Below, in pieces: positions 1 to 15,046 of a DNA stretch of 64,000 nt. The DNA lies in the NCBI GenBank assembly GCA_947568835.1, contig OX387604.1:28435351-28499350 (forward strand), in the 5' to 3' direction. Both the position numbers and the translations under genes were made by a program. The notes beneath the pieces were generated by a model that was not told where the DNA came from, searched no databases, and was given only the letters and a program-made list of their open reading frames with translations. Numbering within the stretch: position 1 is the first letter of the stretch; every line of letters begins with the position of its first letter. Source of the stretch: Protonemura montana. Its lineage: Eukaryota > Arthropoda > Insecta > Plecoptera > Nemouridae.

Positions 1-1260
1 TAAAATATTTTAGTGTCCCGCCATGTATGTATTTACATTCTCTTTGCGCTTGCTTAAAATGTGGTAAATAATTTGGTTAATTAATTTGGTTAAAACACAC
101 AGAAACACAGTTTATTTATAGTCGGAACAGTTTTTGAATTGATTGATTAAGTTGAACGACTCACTGTTCTGACAATTCGGGCCTGTAGTACTGGTCTTAC
201 GGCGTAGGTGAATGAGTGGGTGATATTGAACCAAACATAACCTAGACGGAAGGAGGAGAAACCCGGTGCCGGAAGTGCATTTATGAAGCGCGTAACATTG
301 ACATAAAAACTACCGCCAATAAAAAGCGTTCATTATCGTATAATATGTTTTTTGCCCAACATATATTTCCAAAAGCTACAAAGAAATGGTCAGTGGGTAT
401 ATGTTCTCTGTAAAAGTAGGTACGACGCTGGATACGCTCTGAACATTTTCACATTTAAATGCCCTTCCATGCTCAGCCACCAAATTTTACATTTGACAGT
501 AATGTACGTGTTTGCATTTAACGCAAAACACAAGCATATTATTGCCTTGCTGTTGGTAATTACACACAAGTGTAATCTTCCCTTTTCAAACACCGGCGGC
601 ACAATGTAATTACCTACAGGTGGAAATTACATTATGTGGATCGTGAAATCGGTGTTTGCATTTGGTAAGAAATACATGCCATTAATGTGCTTCGAAAATA
701 GAAAAGCTTTGCAAATAAACTACTTATTACGATCAACCGTAACAGAGGTGCTACGATAGAGAGGCTTTCGCTAATCACAAAAGAAATTTGTCGAGTGCGT
801 ATCCATGACTTCAATGACAATATCTTTGGTGTGTCTTCGAGCATTTTTGACCACGATAGCAAACCTCGGCAATTGTTGATTAAGTGACATATAAACCAAG
901 GCTATTGCCGTTATTCGGAGCTAAAGCAGCTAACAAGAGTATGTTCCCATAGTCTTGATTCACGGAACAGGGATATTTCTTTAGCAGATCAAATGCAGTG
1001 AGATGTGAATATCGGCTGACATCTGTTGATAACAGAATAAAAACCTACGGGACCCAAGTTGCACGTACATGTTCGATCGGAATGTCTCTTTAAGTTACAT
1101 TGCAACACACGCATAGAGATTTCGCAAGGAATTGGACCTCTAGCAATGATACATGGGATAAATATCACGCGATTCGTAATGCACTACCAGAACTGTCAAG
1201 CATAGTCCTCTAACCCGGCACGAGCTAGAGCATGTTCGGCGTGCCTCTGATAATTAGCAG

Positions 1261-1853
1261 GGGACACCCTCCTGGTGTACGGGACACCCTCCTGGTGTAC
1301 GGGGCACCCTCCTGGTGTACGGGGCACCCTCCTGGTGTACGGGGCACCCTCCTGGTGTACGGGGCACACTCCTGGTGTACGGGGCACCCTCCTGGTGTAC
1401 GGGGCACCCTCCTGGTGTACGGGGCACCCTCCTGGTGTACGGGGCACCCTCCTGGTGTACGGGGCACCCTCCTGGTGTACGGGGCACACTCCTGGTGTAC
1501 GGGGCACCCTCCTGGTGTACGGGGCACCCTCCTGGTGTACGGGGCACCCTCCTGGTGTACGGGGCACCCTCCTGGTGTACGGGGCACCCTCCTGGTGTAC
1601 GGGGCACACTCCTGGTGTACGGGGCACCCTCCTGGTGTACGGGGCACACTCCTGGTGTACGGGGCACCCTCCTGGTGTACGGGGCACCCTCCTGGTGTAC
1701 GGGGCACCCTCCTGGTGTACGGGGCACACTCCTGGTGTACGGGGCACCCTCCTGGTGTACGGGGCACACTCCTGGTGTACGGGGCACCCTCCTGGTGTAC
1801 GAGGCACCCTCCTGGTGTACGGGACACCCTCCTGGTGTACGGGGCACACTCCT
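1261..1853. repeat. 20-bp tandem array, about 30 copies
   Basis: Unit GGGGCACCCTCCTGGTGTAC, repeated in exact 20-bp register, three units per 60 bases, with the last copy cut after ggggcacactcct. Units 1, 2 and 29 start gggac, unit 28 starts gaggc, and a cacact variant occurs in units 6, 12, 18, 20, 24, 26 and 30, so the first part has a 120-bp (six-unit) higher-order period. Each unit contains CACC-CTCCT-GGTG, a 4-bp stem with a 5-base loop. Because 20 is not a multiple of 3, every frame repeats as a 20-residue peptide, and several 200-codon frames are open on both strands. These are not genes. Confidence 0.98.
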
Positions 1854-2284
1854 CACAACTGGGCTTGGAAATAAGCCAGAGATTGAGGCAAAGTGCACTC
1901 GGCGAAGAGAAAACGAACAAGCAAAGAATACGACATCACTTGGAGCATTTTTATTATTACTGTGGGCCTTAAAATGGCCGATGTCACCCTTTCTCTCACA
2001 TGGTTATGATGCAAGAAGATTTGTGGTGAAGTCTTTTTAAAAGGTTATGTTTATAATGGAGGAAATACTGTCGAGGCTGAGCAAGAACAAAAAACTTTGA
2101 CAATACTTATTACAAGCGTATATTGAAATTGAAAGTAAACGACGTGTAAGCTTGGACAGTTTCTTGGTGAAAATGCAGGAAAATTGATAAAAGATTAGAG
2201 AGAAATGGCAGGGGAACGTAATCACCATGAATAAATTACGTAGATGCATAGAAAAGTGAGTCTATAATGCGTCTTTGATTTCCG

Positions 2285-2410
2285 CTTGCTAATGTCATGC
2301 ACTGCACCCTCCATCCTTCCTTCTTACCACCCTCCCTCTCCCCAACTCTCACACTCTGTGCAGTATATATGTCTCTAGTATCTACTAACTCTCTCTTTCT
2401 CTCTCCGCAT
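2285..2410. repeat. Pyrimidine-rich low-complexity stretch
   Basis: Imperfect CT-rich run on the plus strand (ctccatccttccttcttacc through tctctctttctctctccgc). No unit is conserved. On the transcribed strand it would be GA-rich. Confidence 0.6.
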
Positions 2411-3257
2411 ACATATATTGGAACACATACCCACTCCTAGGTGCTCCTGCCGGTGAGCAACCCTGTACCGATACGCGCTGTACAAAGAGCTAGTCTCTCC
2501 GACAGACGTTATTCATAACGTAGGAGGCGTAGACATAGAGAGGGTCTAATCATATGCCAATAAATGAAACCACTGCAAACGGACTGATAGAAGGGAAGGG
2601 TAACATACAATGGCCTGGCAGAGCGGGCATGACCATGTTTGATAGAACATAATGCTTTGATTTTATGTCAAATTTAACCCCTACCTAAGGAAGCTTTTAT
2701 TTATTAGCAGTTTATGAGCCAAAAATGAATATTGGAGTTTTAGATGGAACTGATTTTGGTATTGTGAATTGTGATTATGTTCAAGACACCAATTTAGGCA
2801 AATCTCTTCCGGTTTTTAAATGTAGTAAGTTAGAATGATTTGTGCCATGTTGTAGATTATTTATTTCATTTCGGACAATGGGATACCATAGTTGCTGTGA
2901 CTTATTAACGAATAACACGAACAAAGTGAATACTAGAAAGGATGTTCGGTGCTAAATTAAATCGATACACAAAAATTCTTTATGATGGTTTCAAATTCGT
3001 TGCTAATTAATAAGAGCAATTTTTTTTCAAAGTAACTTAGAAATTAAATATTCCATTTGAGCGCCATACATTGGACCCAAACGAAGGACGAAGCTATCGT
3101 GGAAAGTATTGATTACATCAATACCACAATTACACATAGTAAAGGGTTTCTGTAAATGTTCTGATCATTTTTTTGTTGTAAAATATAACAAATAAATAAC
3201 AAATAATAACTAGGTACTCGTAAGCAAGCATCGTATTCGGAAAGTATTCCAACTTAC

Positions 3258-3306
3258 CATTTCTATTTTCGCTGTCAGCAGGTTTCATTTGAATTGGATG
3301 ATGCAT
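3258..3306 (-). CDS. CELF: CELF/Bruno-family RNA-binding protein, small exon closing RRM1
   Basis: 49-nt exon on the minus strand, too short to stand out as an open frame. After an attttctttttcag acceptor it reads MHHPIQMKPADSENRN plus one base, then the donor gtaagt. This is the CELF signature at the end of RRM1 (last beta strand and linker), and 49 nt is the remembered size of the matching vertebrate exon. Its phase fits: the previous exon ends on a complete codon (GGG) and this one starts on ATG, giving NG-MHHPIQ. The MHHPIQMK form, as opposed to MNRPIQVK, is typical of the CELF1/2-Bruno-1/2 branch rather than the CELF3-6/Bruno-3 branch. It ends one base into a codon, as expected if the next exon begins with the glutamate of ERKLFVGM. 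That exon is not present in 1-3257. Confidence 0.93.
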
Positions 3307-6290
3307 CTGAAAAAGAAAATGGATACAAAATTACTTACAATATGCGGCAAAATCGAGCAATATATACATGTGTATATCCATATGCTGACTACACAAGTAA
3401 ATCGCTTCAGCTATAGACTAGTGTCATTCATGTGCTAAAGGCTTGCTATTCATTTCGAGATGTAGAGGGTCTCAAAAGAAATGGAGCTTCCAGTTCGATG
3501 TCAAACAAGAATGATTGAACTTTTTACATCACATCACAGAAACTACAAAATACAAATACTAAAATATAGGTAGTTGTATTTTCATGAATGAATCTGAGAC
3601 AAAGCGAAACTATTCAGAACACTATTTACAAAACATTGTATAACATGATATATGAAGACGAGGTGTGTTCATGATAATATGTTTGGCTCCTACCGAGCAG
3701 TCGACTTAACTATCAAAGAATTAATCTGGCTCAGATGTGTTTTAAATTGAATTAGCGTTTTAATGAAAGACCGCTCTCGACGAAAGACAAATGACTATAG
3801 TGGATAAAGACAGAGGATGACTTTGTTCACGAGATGAAAAGAGAATTGGATTCAACAGAGATGATTAGCATGTTGTCCACCTTTAGCGACAGACAAACAT
3901 ACACTTATGCTCTCTATATACAAGATCGTTGGCCGGTTGGCCGGTCGGTCCGTCTGTCGGAGTCTATTTTCAAATGCAACCCGTTGTCAAGCATTCTTGG
4001 CAAGCGAAACCGAATCCAAACTGAACAAACCTTTTGTCGACCCTTCTGTTTAACCTTTTTATTTCTCGCTATGGTTCGTCACTTGTTAGATAGCTGTAGT
4101 TAGCACGGGCATGGCTAGTTCAATTTGCTTGAGCTAATGATGGATGGATTATCGTTCGTATTTGGGAGACACCAACTTGCGGTATCGTTTAAGCGAGGCA
4201 ACGGATTAATTAGAATAAACCACCCCGCTTAGAAGGCAATTAGGATCAATCTTGAGCCCCCCCTGCACCTCTCCCACCTTCACAACTACCAAACCATCTA
4301 GCCCTACCAAATATAAATTTTAAGGAAATTGGTGGTGTTTAGATGAATGCTAATTGAGGAAAATCAGTATGACTTGAGCATTCAAATGGTGATTAGGCAA
4401 GAAGGGATTTACGGGTAATGTCTTTAACTCATACGAGGTAATGAGTTGCATACTGATGAAATGGCCCAATTAAAGCAATGCGTGTCCGAAGAAAGTCTTA
4501 TTCGAGATATTTGCATCTCGATTACACTCCGGAAATGGTGCTGAAAACAACCGTCAACCATCAAGTGATTGTTGTAGTATACCGCTGCTGCATACACATA
4601 CGCATTCGATATAATTCACTAAACATTTTAATGGCGTATTGCAATACATTCACTCAAAAATGACACATTTAGATGGACTCAGTACCCGACAATTAATAAC
4701 TCTCTTACAGGCAATTGAGTACCATCAGAAAATTATTACTTTCTCCACAATTTTATAGCATCATCGATATTACCAGACAAGAGGAATGGAATCCTGGCTG
4801 CTTCAGCTTCTCAAATAACGTTACACATCCCAAAAATAGCACGCACCCAAACATTCATTATAATTATGAATAAGGCTAGTTAGGACAGAGCGTGTTCATC
4901 GTGTGGATAATAGCGTTTCAAGGGGAAAAGAGAGGAACGACGGAGCAGTGAGTAACAGCACCATCGACACTTAGCGGCGACTCTGCGAAGCTAGGCAGCT
5001 CTAACTTTCAAATAACTGCTGGCATCTTGCGGTCTTTCCTCAACTTGTTTCAGAGACTCGGCCGAACACCATGCGAACACGAACTGAACCTAGCTGTGAC
5101 TGAGTGCCAGTAAAGTTGGTATTGGGAAACCAGGAAGAGTTCAGATGAAGTACTTGACCCTTGAAGTATAATTTATGCTATATTATCAATATTTTATCAA
5201 TCTTTGCGCTCTTATCACCATATATCGGAGATTTCCATGACTGAAAGTAACGACCAAGTGAAATTATTTCAATTAAGTGGTATTATTAATTTGTTGATAA
5301 TGACGATCATTACTTAATGTTATTTGATGAGTAATGAAGAAAATGCGGAGAAAATTTGAAGTGTGGCTATCTAAATGCTATAGATATATCTTGATCACCA
5401 ATTATTGCCAAAGAAAAAAATCAAAACAATTTTAATGATGGATAAGGGCACATGCAATATTTCGTTTATACTCAGGTTTTTAAGTGAAACCTAAGAACCT
5501 AAGAACATAATCCGATGTTGATATATTCGATAACGCGAACAAAAAATTGTCAAAGATTTATTTACAGCACAAAAAATATTTTGTGTGGAAAAAATACTTT
5601 TCTTTTGTTATTGTAGTTTTCGTTGTCTTTTCATTTCATTTTATAAAAATCCAATCCTCCCTTCATTTACCCTGCGGCAGCATTCAGCTAATTTTCTACC
5701 GAATGACACGGTATCAGATTAATGAGGTGTACGCACATTTACTCGTCTTACCTCCAACGATAGCCAGTATGGCACCTGTGACAAGACGTCAACGTTGCCC
5801 AGAGCATCGTATTCAATCACGTGACATGAAATACAAAACGGCATTTGTTGTCGAGAGTACCGTACTCTTTTTCGTCGCATGTCCGCAGTGTCGATTTCAT
5901 AAAATATGAATGGCAAAGCTGATTGTGTGACAGTTGCATTTTTTTTTCCTGCCGTGAGAACAGTGATAGACATGCCCCGGGATCTGTGTGGAGAACATAA
6001 AGAAGGGAGGTTTTTCTTCGCTTCGAACAGGCGCATGACGATAACCCTACACGAGCACGGCTCTAAAACCGTTGAGCAAGCATTTATGGAGCAACTTGGC
6101 TTGATTTGACTGAAAACTTTAAGCGTAATGTTTCTATTTCATACGTTATTCTGCATGGACACTCTAATTTGGCTCTATTGTGGATGTATTTGGTCAGATA
6201 CCCTTCCCACCCCATTCCTGGTCCACCCGTAGCGTATGTCACATGTGAAATCCAACCTCCAACACATTGCGTATCGCGCTTAGAGAGACA

Positions 6291-6381
6291 GGGAGCACAG
6301 ACAGGGAGCACAGACAGGGAGCACAGACAGGGAGCACAGACAGGGAGCACAGACAGGGAGCACAGACAGGGAGCACAGACA
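6291..6381. repeat. 13-bp tandem array, 7 copies
   Basis: Seven perfect copies of GGGAGCACAGACA, preceded by a partial gagaca. Lack of divergence suggests recent expansion. Confidence 0.97.
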
Positions 6382-6863
6382 TCGACGCATGTCTTGTGGA
6401 ATGCCTAACTCAAGCGAATGAAACAATATTGTTTGGAAGCAATGTCTCGAGATGTTTCTTATCATGGAAACTTTCCAGCCCGAGACAATTTACAATTATT
6501 CAAATTGTGTACACACATGGCATGGCAGTACAGTTCAACCAAATGCATTGCAGCACAGACATTATTTTCACAGATATCAATCCTGCGCTGGGTTTTAGGA
6601 TTAAGCGCATGTTTACGTTTCGGATGAATATCAATGTAAAAATTATATTGTAATGCAATTTATCATTTTGATGCAAATAGGTGTCAGCAAATTGAGCTGA
6701 TGATGGTTTTCTAGGGCCAGCTCATGACTATCGATAGACCATCAACACGGTAGCGGCTGCAGCTTCCCGCCTACCCCATGGGATGATTTAACATTTGCAT
6801 AATAATCTCACACTAAATAGTTCACGTACGGACATGCATGTAATCAAACGATGCACCACTGAG

Positions 6864-7576
6864 GCACAGTGTGGTACAGTGTGGTACAGTGCAATAGTGT
6901 GGCATAGTGTGGCACAGTGTGGTACAGTGCCACACTATGCCACACTGTGCCACACAGTGCAATAGTGTGGCATAGTGTGGCACAGTGTGGTACAGTGCCA
7001 CACTATGCCACACTGTGCCACACAGTGCAATAGTGTGACATAGTGTGGCACAGTGTGGTACAGTGCCACACTATGCCACACTGTGCCACACAGTGCAATA
7101 GTGTGATACAGTGTGGCACAGTGTGGTACAGTGCCACACTATGCCACACTGTGCCACACAGTGCAATAGTGTGGCATAGTGTGGCACAGTGTGGTACAGT
7201 GCCACACTATGCCACACTGTGCCACACAGTGCAATAGTGTGACATAGTGTGGCACAGTGTGGTACAGTGCCACACTATGCCACACTGTGCCACACAGTGC
7301 AATAGTGTGATACAGTGTGGCACAGTGTGGTACAGTGCCACACTATGCCACACTGTGCCACACAGTGTAATAGTGTGACACAGTGTGATACAGTACCACA
7401 CTATGCCACACTGTGTGCCACACTGTGCCACACAGTGTAATAGTGTGACACAGTGTGATACAGTACCACACTATGCCACACTGTGTGCCACACTGTGCCA
7501 CACTGTGCCACACTATGCCACACTGTGCCACACAGTGTAATAGTGTGACGCAGTGTAATAGTGTGACGCAGTGCAA
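6864..7576. repeat. 68-bp palindromic tandem array, about 10 copies
   Basis: The marker gcaatagtgtg recurs at 6891, 6959, 7027, 7095, 7163, 7231 and 7299, an exact 68-bp period. The right-hand copies (7367, 7437, 7537) are altered to gtaatagtg with spacings of 70 and 100. Each full unit contains the arm GTGTGGCATAGTGTGGCAC, an 11-base spacer and the exact reverse complement of that arm, so each unit can fold into a 19-bp-stem hairpin. Sub-motifs are about 10 bp (CACAGTGTGG-like). Some units carry gtgacata or gtgataca in place of gtggcata. Confidence 0.96.
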
Positions 7577-7638
7577 TTGGACGCATCGTTGGCTTACAAT
7601 CGTGTAGTGAATAATAACAGTAACCTGATGAGTAAAGT

Positions 7639-8072
7639 GATCAGTGATCAGTCATCAGTGATCAGTGATCAGTCATCAGTGATCAGTCATCAGTCATCAG
7701 TCATCAGTGATCAGTGATCAGTGATCAGTGATCAGTGATCAGTGATCAGTGATCAGTCATCAGTCATCAGTGATCAGTGATCAGTGATCAGTGATCAGTG
7801 ATCAGTGATTAGTGATCAGTGATCAGTGATCAGTGATCAGTGATCAGTCATCAGTCATCAGTGATCAGTGATCAGTCATCAGTCATCAGTGATCAGTGAT
7901 CAGTGATCAGTCATCAGTGATCAGTGATCAGTGATCAGTCATCAGTGATCAGTGATCAGTGATCAGTGATCAGTCATCAGTCATCAGTCATCAGTGATCA
8001 GTGATCAGTGATCAGTGATCAGTGATCAGTGATCAGTGATCAGTGATCAGTGATCAGTGATCAGTGATCAGT
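7639..8072. repeat. 7-bp tandem array (GATCAGT/CATCAGT), 62 copies
   Basis: 434 bp, exactly 62 units of 7 bp. Units are of two kinds, GATCAGT and CATCAGT, in irregular order, with one GATTAGT near 7807. The array ends where the next unit reads GATCACT, giving the 14-bp palindrome TCAGTGATCACTGA at the right border. TGATCA palindromes recur throughout. Confidence 0.97.
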
Positions 8073-8551
8073 GATCACTGACAGATCTGCTCAGAGTAAC
8101 TACATGTAAAATAGATCTTCCAAGCGTTCAAGATGGATTTCTACGCTTAATATGCCAGCAAAATTCCCGATTGAATATAAATACAAACGTGTTCGCGATA
8201 TATTTTTTTATTAAACTGCATTTATTTGTACGAAGCAAGCGATACCGTTTTCTTTTTTCAGCTGGGAACGCAGCTTCGTATTTCCTCAACAAGTCGCTGC
8301 AAAGAAAACTCGGAAAAGTCGGAAAAGTCGGAAGGATGAAAGCTCATAACCACATTCTTTCATCTCGCTGCTCGCAAGAAGTCATCGACAGGAAGTGCCA
8401 GCTCAATTTTGACACGCAACGCGCGTAACAAAATAAAGGGAGAAAAAAGTGTAAAATTAAATAAGATTTTCTAGTATTCAGTGAGGAATTTATCAGGCAG
8501 CAAATGTCCCGTTAGATGCTCAGAGGCCCGCACAGCTTCCAGGAATATTCA

Positions 8552-11641
<3,090 letters not shown>

Positions 11642-11806
11642 CTAGGGTTACGATTCTCTCTGGGAAATTCGTCACTTTGTGCGTGCCTGCGTGTCTGGTG
11701 AAATGCTGACGGTGGCTTCTTATAAGTTCACTTTTTTTGAATACCCATCTATTTCTTTCTCTCTTTCTTCTCGCTTGTTTTCACGATCCCTTGTTCGCGC
11801 ACGTAC

Positions 11807-11866
11807 ACTCAGCGTCGACTCGGCGTCGATGCGGGCGTCGCGTCGCGGCGTCGACGCTGGGCTCAT
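11807..11866. repeat. CpG-rich GACG/GGCGTCG island
   Basis: Short GC-rich island (cgtcgactcggcgtcgatgc and so on) built from gcgtcg and gtcgac motifs, between the 18-bp and CAG/CAA arrays. It is one of several such islands in an otherwise AT-rich window. Confidence 0.75.
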
Positions 11867-11918
11867 GTGTTGAATTTTGAAGTGAATTGTAGATTTATGC
11901 CCCAAGCAATAGAAGCTA

Positions 11919-11936
11919 CAGCAACAGCAACAGCAA

Positions 11937-11971
<35 letters not shown>

Positions 11972-12020
11972 ACAGCAACAGCAACAGCAACAACAGCAAC
12001 AGCAACAACAGCAACAGCAA

Positions 12021-12064
<44 letters not shown>

Positions 12065-12065
12065 C
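11919..12065. repeat. CAGCAA/CAA microsatellite, 147 bp
   Basis: CAG CAA hexamers with occasional extra CAA on the plus strand; the CELF transcript strand would read UUGCUG/UUG repeats. Open frames through it (poly-Thr/Ala, poly-Cys, poly-Ala/Val) are repeat artefacts. Confidence 0.97.
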
Positions 12066-12155
12066 ATTTGTAAATGAATTTGAAAATAGACGTTTTTATA
12101 TGAAAAAATGCGCTTTTGGATCGGAACACTCGGCTGAGGGAAAAACAATGAAAAT

Positions 12156-13666
12156 GTTTGCTTTGATCGCGCTGTGAAATGTACGCTAGTCGTCCAATGT
12201 TTGCTTTGACTGCGCTGCGAAATGTACGCTAGTCGTCCAATGTTTGCTTTGATCGCGCTGTGAAATGTACGCTAGTCGTCCAATGTTTGCTTTGACTGCG
12301 CTGCGAAATGTACGCTAGTCGTCCAATGTTTGCTTTGATCGCGCTGTGAAATGTACGCTAGTCGTCCAATGTTTGCTTTGATCGCGCTGCGAAATGTACG
12401 CTAGTCGTCCAATGTTTGCTTTGATCGCGCTGTGAAATGTACGCTAGTCGTCCAATGTTTGCTTCGATCGCGCTGTGAAATGTACGCTAGTCGTCCAATG
12501 TTTGCTTTGATCGCGCTGTGAAATGTACGCTAGTCGTCCAATGTTTGCTTTGATCGCGCTGTGAAATGTACGCTAGTCGTCCAATGTTTGCTTTGATCGC
12601 GCTGTGAAATGTACGCTAGTCGTCCAATGTTTGCTTTGATCGCGTTGCGAAATGTACGCTAGTCGTCCAATGTTTGCTTTGATCGCGCTGTGAAATGTAC
12701 GCTAGTCGTCCAATGTTTGCTTTGATCGCGCTGTGAAATGTACGCTAGTCGTCCAATGTTTGCTATGATCGCGCTGTGAAATGTACGCTAGTCGTCCAAT
12801 GTTTGCTTTGATCGCGCTGTGAAATGTACGCTAGTCGTCCAATGTTTGCTTTGATCGCGTTGCGAAATGTACGCTAGTCGTCCAATGTTTGCTTTGACCG
12901 CGCTGTGAAATGTACGCTAGTCGTCCAATGTTTGCTTTGATCGCGCTGCGAAATGTACGCTAGTCGTCCAATGTTTCCTTTGACCGCGCTGTGAAATGTA
13001 CGCTAGTCGTCCAATGTTTGCTATGACCGCGCTGCGAAATGTACGCTAGTCGTCCAATGTTTGCTATGACCGCGCTGCGAAATGTACGCTAGTCGTCCAA
13101 TGTTTGCTTTGACCGCGCTGTGAAATGTACGCTAGTCGTCCAATGTTTCCTTTGACCGCGCTGCGAAATGTACGCTAGTCGTCCAATGTTTGCTTTGATC
13201 GCGCTGTGAAATGTACGCTAGTCGTCCAATGTTTGCTTTGATCGCGCTGTGAAATGTACGCTAGTCGTCCAATGTTTGCTTTGACCGCGCTGTGAAATGT
13301 ACGCTAGTCGTCCAATGTTTGCTTTGATCGCGCTGTGAAATGTACGCTAGTCGTCCAATGTTTGCTTTGACCGCGGTGTGAAATGTACGCTAGTCGTCCA
13401 ATGTTTGCTTTGATCGCGCTGTGAAATGTACGCTAGTCGTCCAATGTTTGCTTTGACCGCGGTGTGAAATGTACGCTAGTCGTCCAATGTTTGCTTTGAT
13501 CGCGCTGTGAAATGTACGCTAGTCGTCCAATGTTTGCTTTGACCGCGCTGTGAAATGTACGCTAGTCGTCCAATGTTTGCTTTGATCGCGCTGCGAAATG
13601 TACGCTAGTCGTCCAATGTTTGCTTTGATCGCGCTGTGAAATGTACGCTAGTCGTCCAATGTTTGC
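12156..13666. repeat. 43-bp satellite array, about 35 copies (1.5 kb)
   Basis: Unit of 43 bp starting GTTTGCTTTGATCGCGCTGT and ending gtacgctagtcgtccaat, in strict head-to-tail register. Variation is concentrated at a few sites: gatcgcg/gactgcg/gaccgcg, ctgtgaa/ctgcgaa, gtttgct/gtttcct, tttga/tatga. The first units alternate as an 86-bp dimer. The last copy ends in gtttgcggca. There are no spacers, so this is not a CRISPR-like array. Confidence 0.98.
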
Positions 13667-14073
13667 GGCAAATTATGGATGAAGTAGAGGTTGGTATCTG
13701 CATTTTCTTGTGTCCATTTTTCCAAATGATTGTTTATGCAAGCCGCATTAAAGTTTGATTCACCAAGTCTCTCGTTCGTTGATTAAAAAAGAAGCCTAGT
13801 TTTTCAAGACAAGTAGAACAAAGATCGGGATTAGGTACATGGTCGGTACAGCTAGGCGCGTGCTTTTGAATAATTTAGAATAATAACCATGCATTCCCTT
13901 ACGCAATCGCACAAGCAAGAAAGTAGCAAGAAAGTGGCAGGAAATCCACAGCGAATTCGCTAACAGAGTTCTTGACGAGGTATTCTATGCTAACACGTAA
14001 TGACAATGACCAACAAATATTGGGCTGCCGTGAAAAGCGAAACTTGGGGTGAAATTGTTGGGCGAGGGGTGAA

Positions 14074-14086
14074 GGGGGGGGGGGGG
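14074..14086. repeat. G homopolymer (13)
   Basis: Uninterrupted G run on the plus strand within a G-rich context (gaggggtgaag before it). Confidence 0.95.
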
Positions 14087-15046
14087 TGCTGCGCGTTCTC
14101 CTGCCAAACCCTTGACCGAATGGGGAACGCAAACAATGTAGCTGCCAAATGGTGTAGTTTTCAAATGGCGGGAAGCATGGAAATCAGCGGATACCAGTGT
14201 AGGTGAGTTGCATGAATCGTATAGATTGTTCGAGATGGGCAGGGTCAATTAGAAAAATACTTTCCTGTATTTCAAGATTGAAAATAATTGAAGAGATATT
14301 TCGCTGTGCGAGCGCAATTCGTGTTCATGTTTTTGAAGGTTTTCATTACATATAAGAGGCAAAAATGTCGTTTTGTTTCATAATATCTTTGATAACAGCC
14401 CCAGAATAGTTTTAGCACGAAGTGAACAGCCACAAATACGTCACGAATATGAAACAACGTTATAATGGTTAACAAGCAACTCATTTATCAAATATGTAAA
14501 TTAATTATTAATATCACGGTAGTATTCCACACGATTGGAACTTTTGAATTGATAATTTACATAATCATTTTGATTGCCATCTGTCATGGCACCTCCACTC
14601 TTAAAATTAGATTGAAGCAGAATAGTAACAGCATTAGCCAAAGAGGATAGCCTGTTGGTTTAGCAGACAGTTGTCGGCGAATAGGATCATCCAAATTGGT
14701 GCTCCCTAACGAGCCGTAGTTAATATATTCAAATGCATATAAGCATTATTAAACGTTTAGCATCACGAAACACTACTACTGATATCCCTTATCTAGTCTT
14801 CAATCGGAAAGTCGTGAAATGAAAGCAGTCAGAATTGGGTTACCATCCCTTAGTAGGAGAGGGGATGGAAGTGCACACTTTCAAAATTATTTACTGCTAT
14901 TATTTACTTACATTAGTACGGACCTACTTTGAGTATGTTCAGAATGATTTCAGTGCAGAGCGCGATACAATCGTCGAAACTCGCTGAAAAAGCTTTTTGA
15001 AAGCCAAGTCTTCTTTGGCACCCTGACGAGGATTCAAGTAACGGTA

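Larger units (their letters stand above)
1..3257 (-). other. Intron (partial) downstream of the 49-nt CELF exon
   Basis: AT-rich DNA after the donor at 3257. Apart from the 20-bp array at 1261-1853 and a CT-rich stretch around 2300-2410, I see no exon, RNA gene or mobile element. Minus-strand frames were inspected for the RRM1-RRM2 linker exon (ERKLFVGM-like) and none was found, so the intron continues past the left edge. Confidence 0.75.

Noticed and set aside
1196..2040. Multiple 200-codon frames on both strands
   Set aside because: They come from the 20-bp array, which has no stop codon in most frames.
12156..13666. Possible CRISPR-like array
   Set aside because: The 43-bp units are contiguous with no variable spacers, and the genome is animal.
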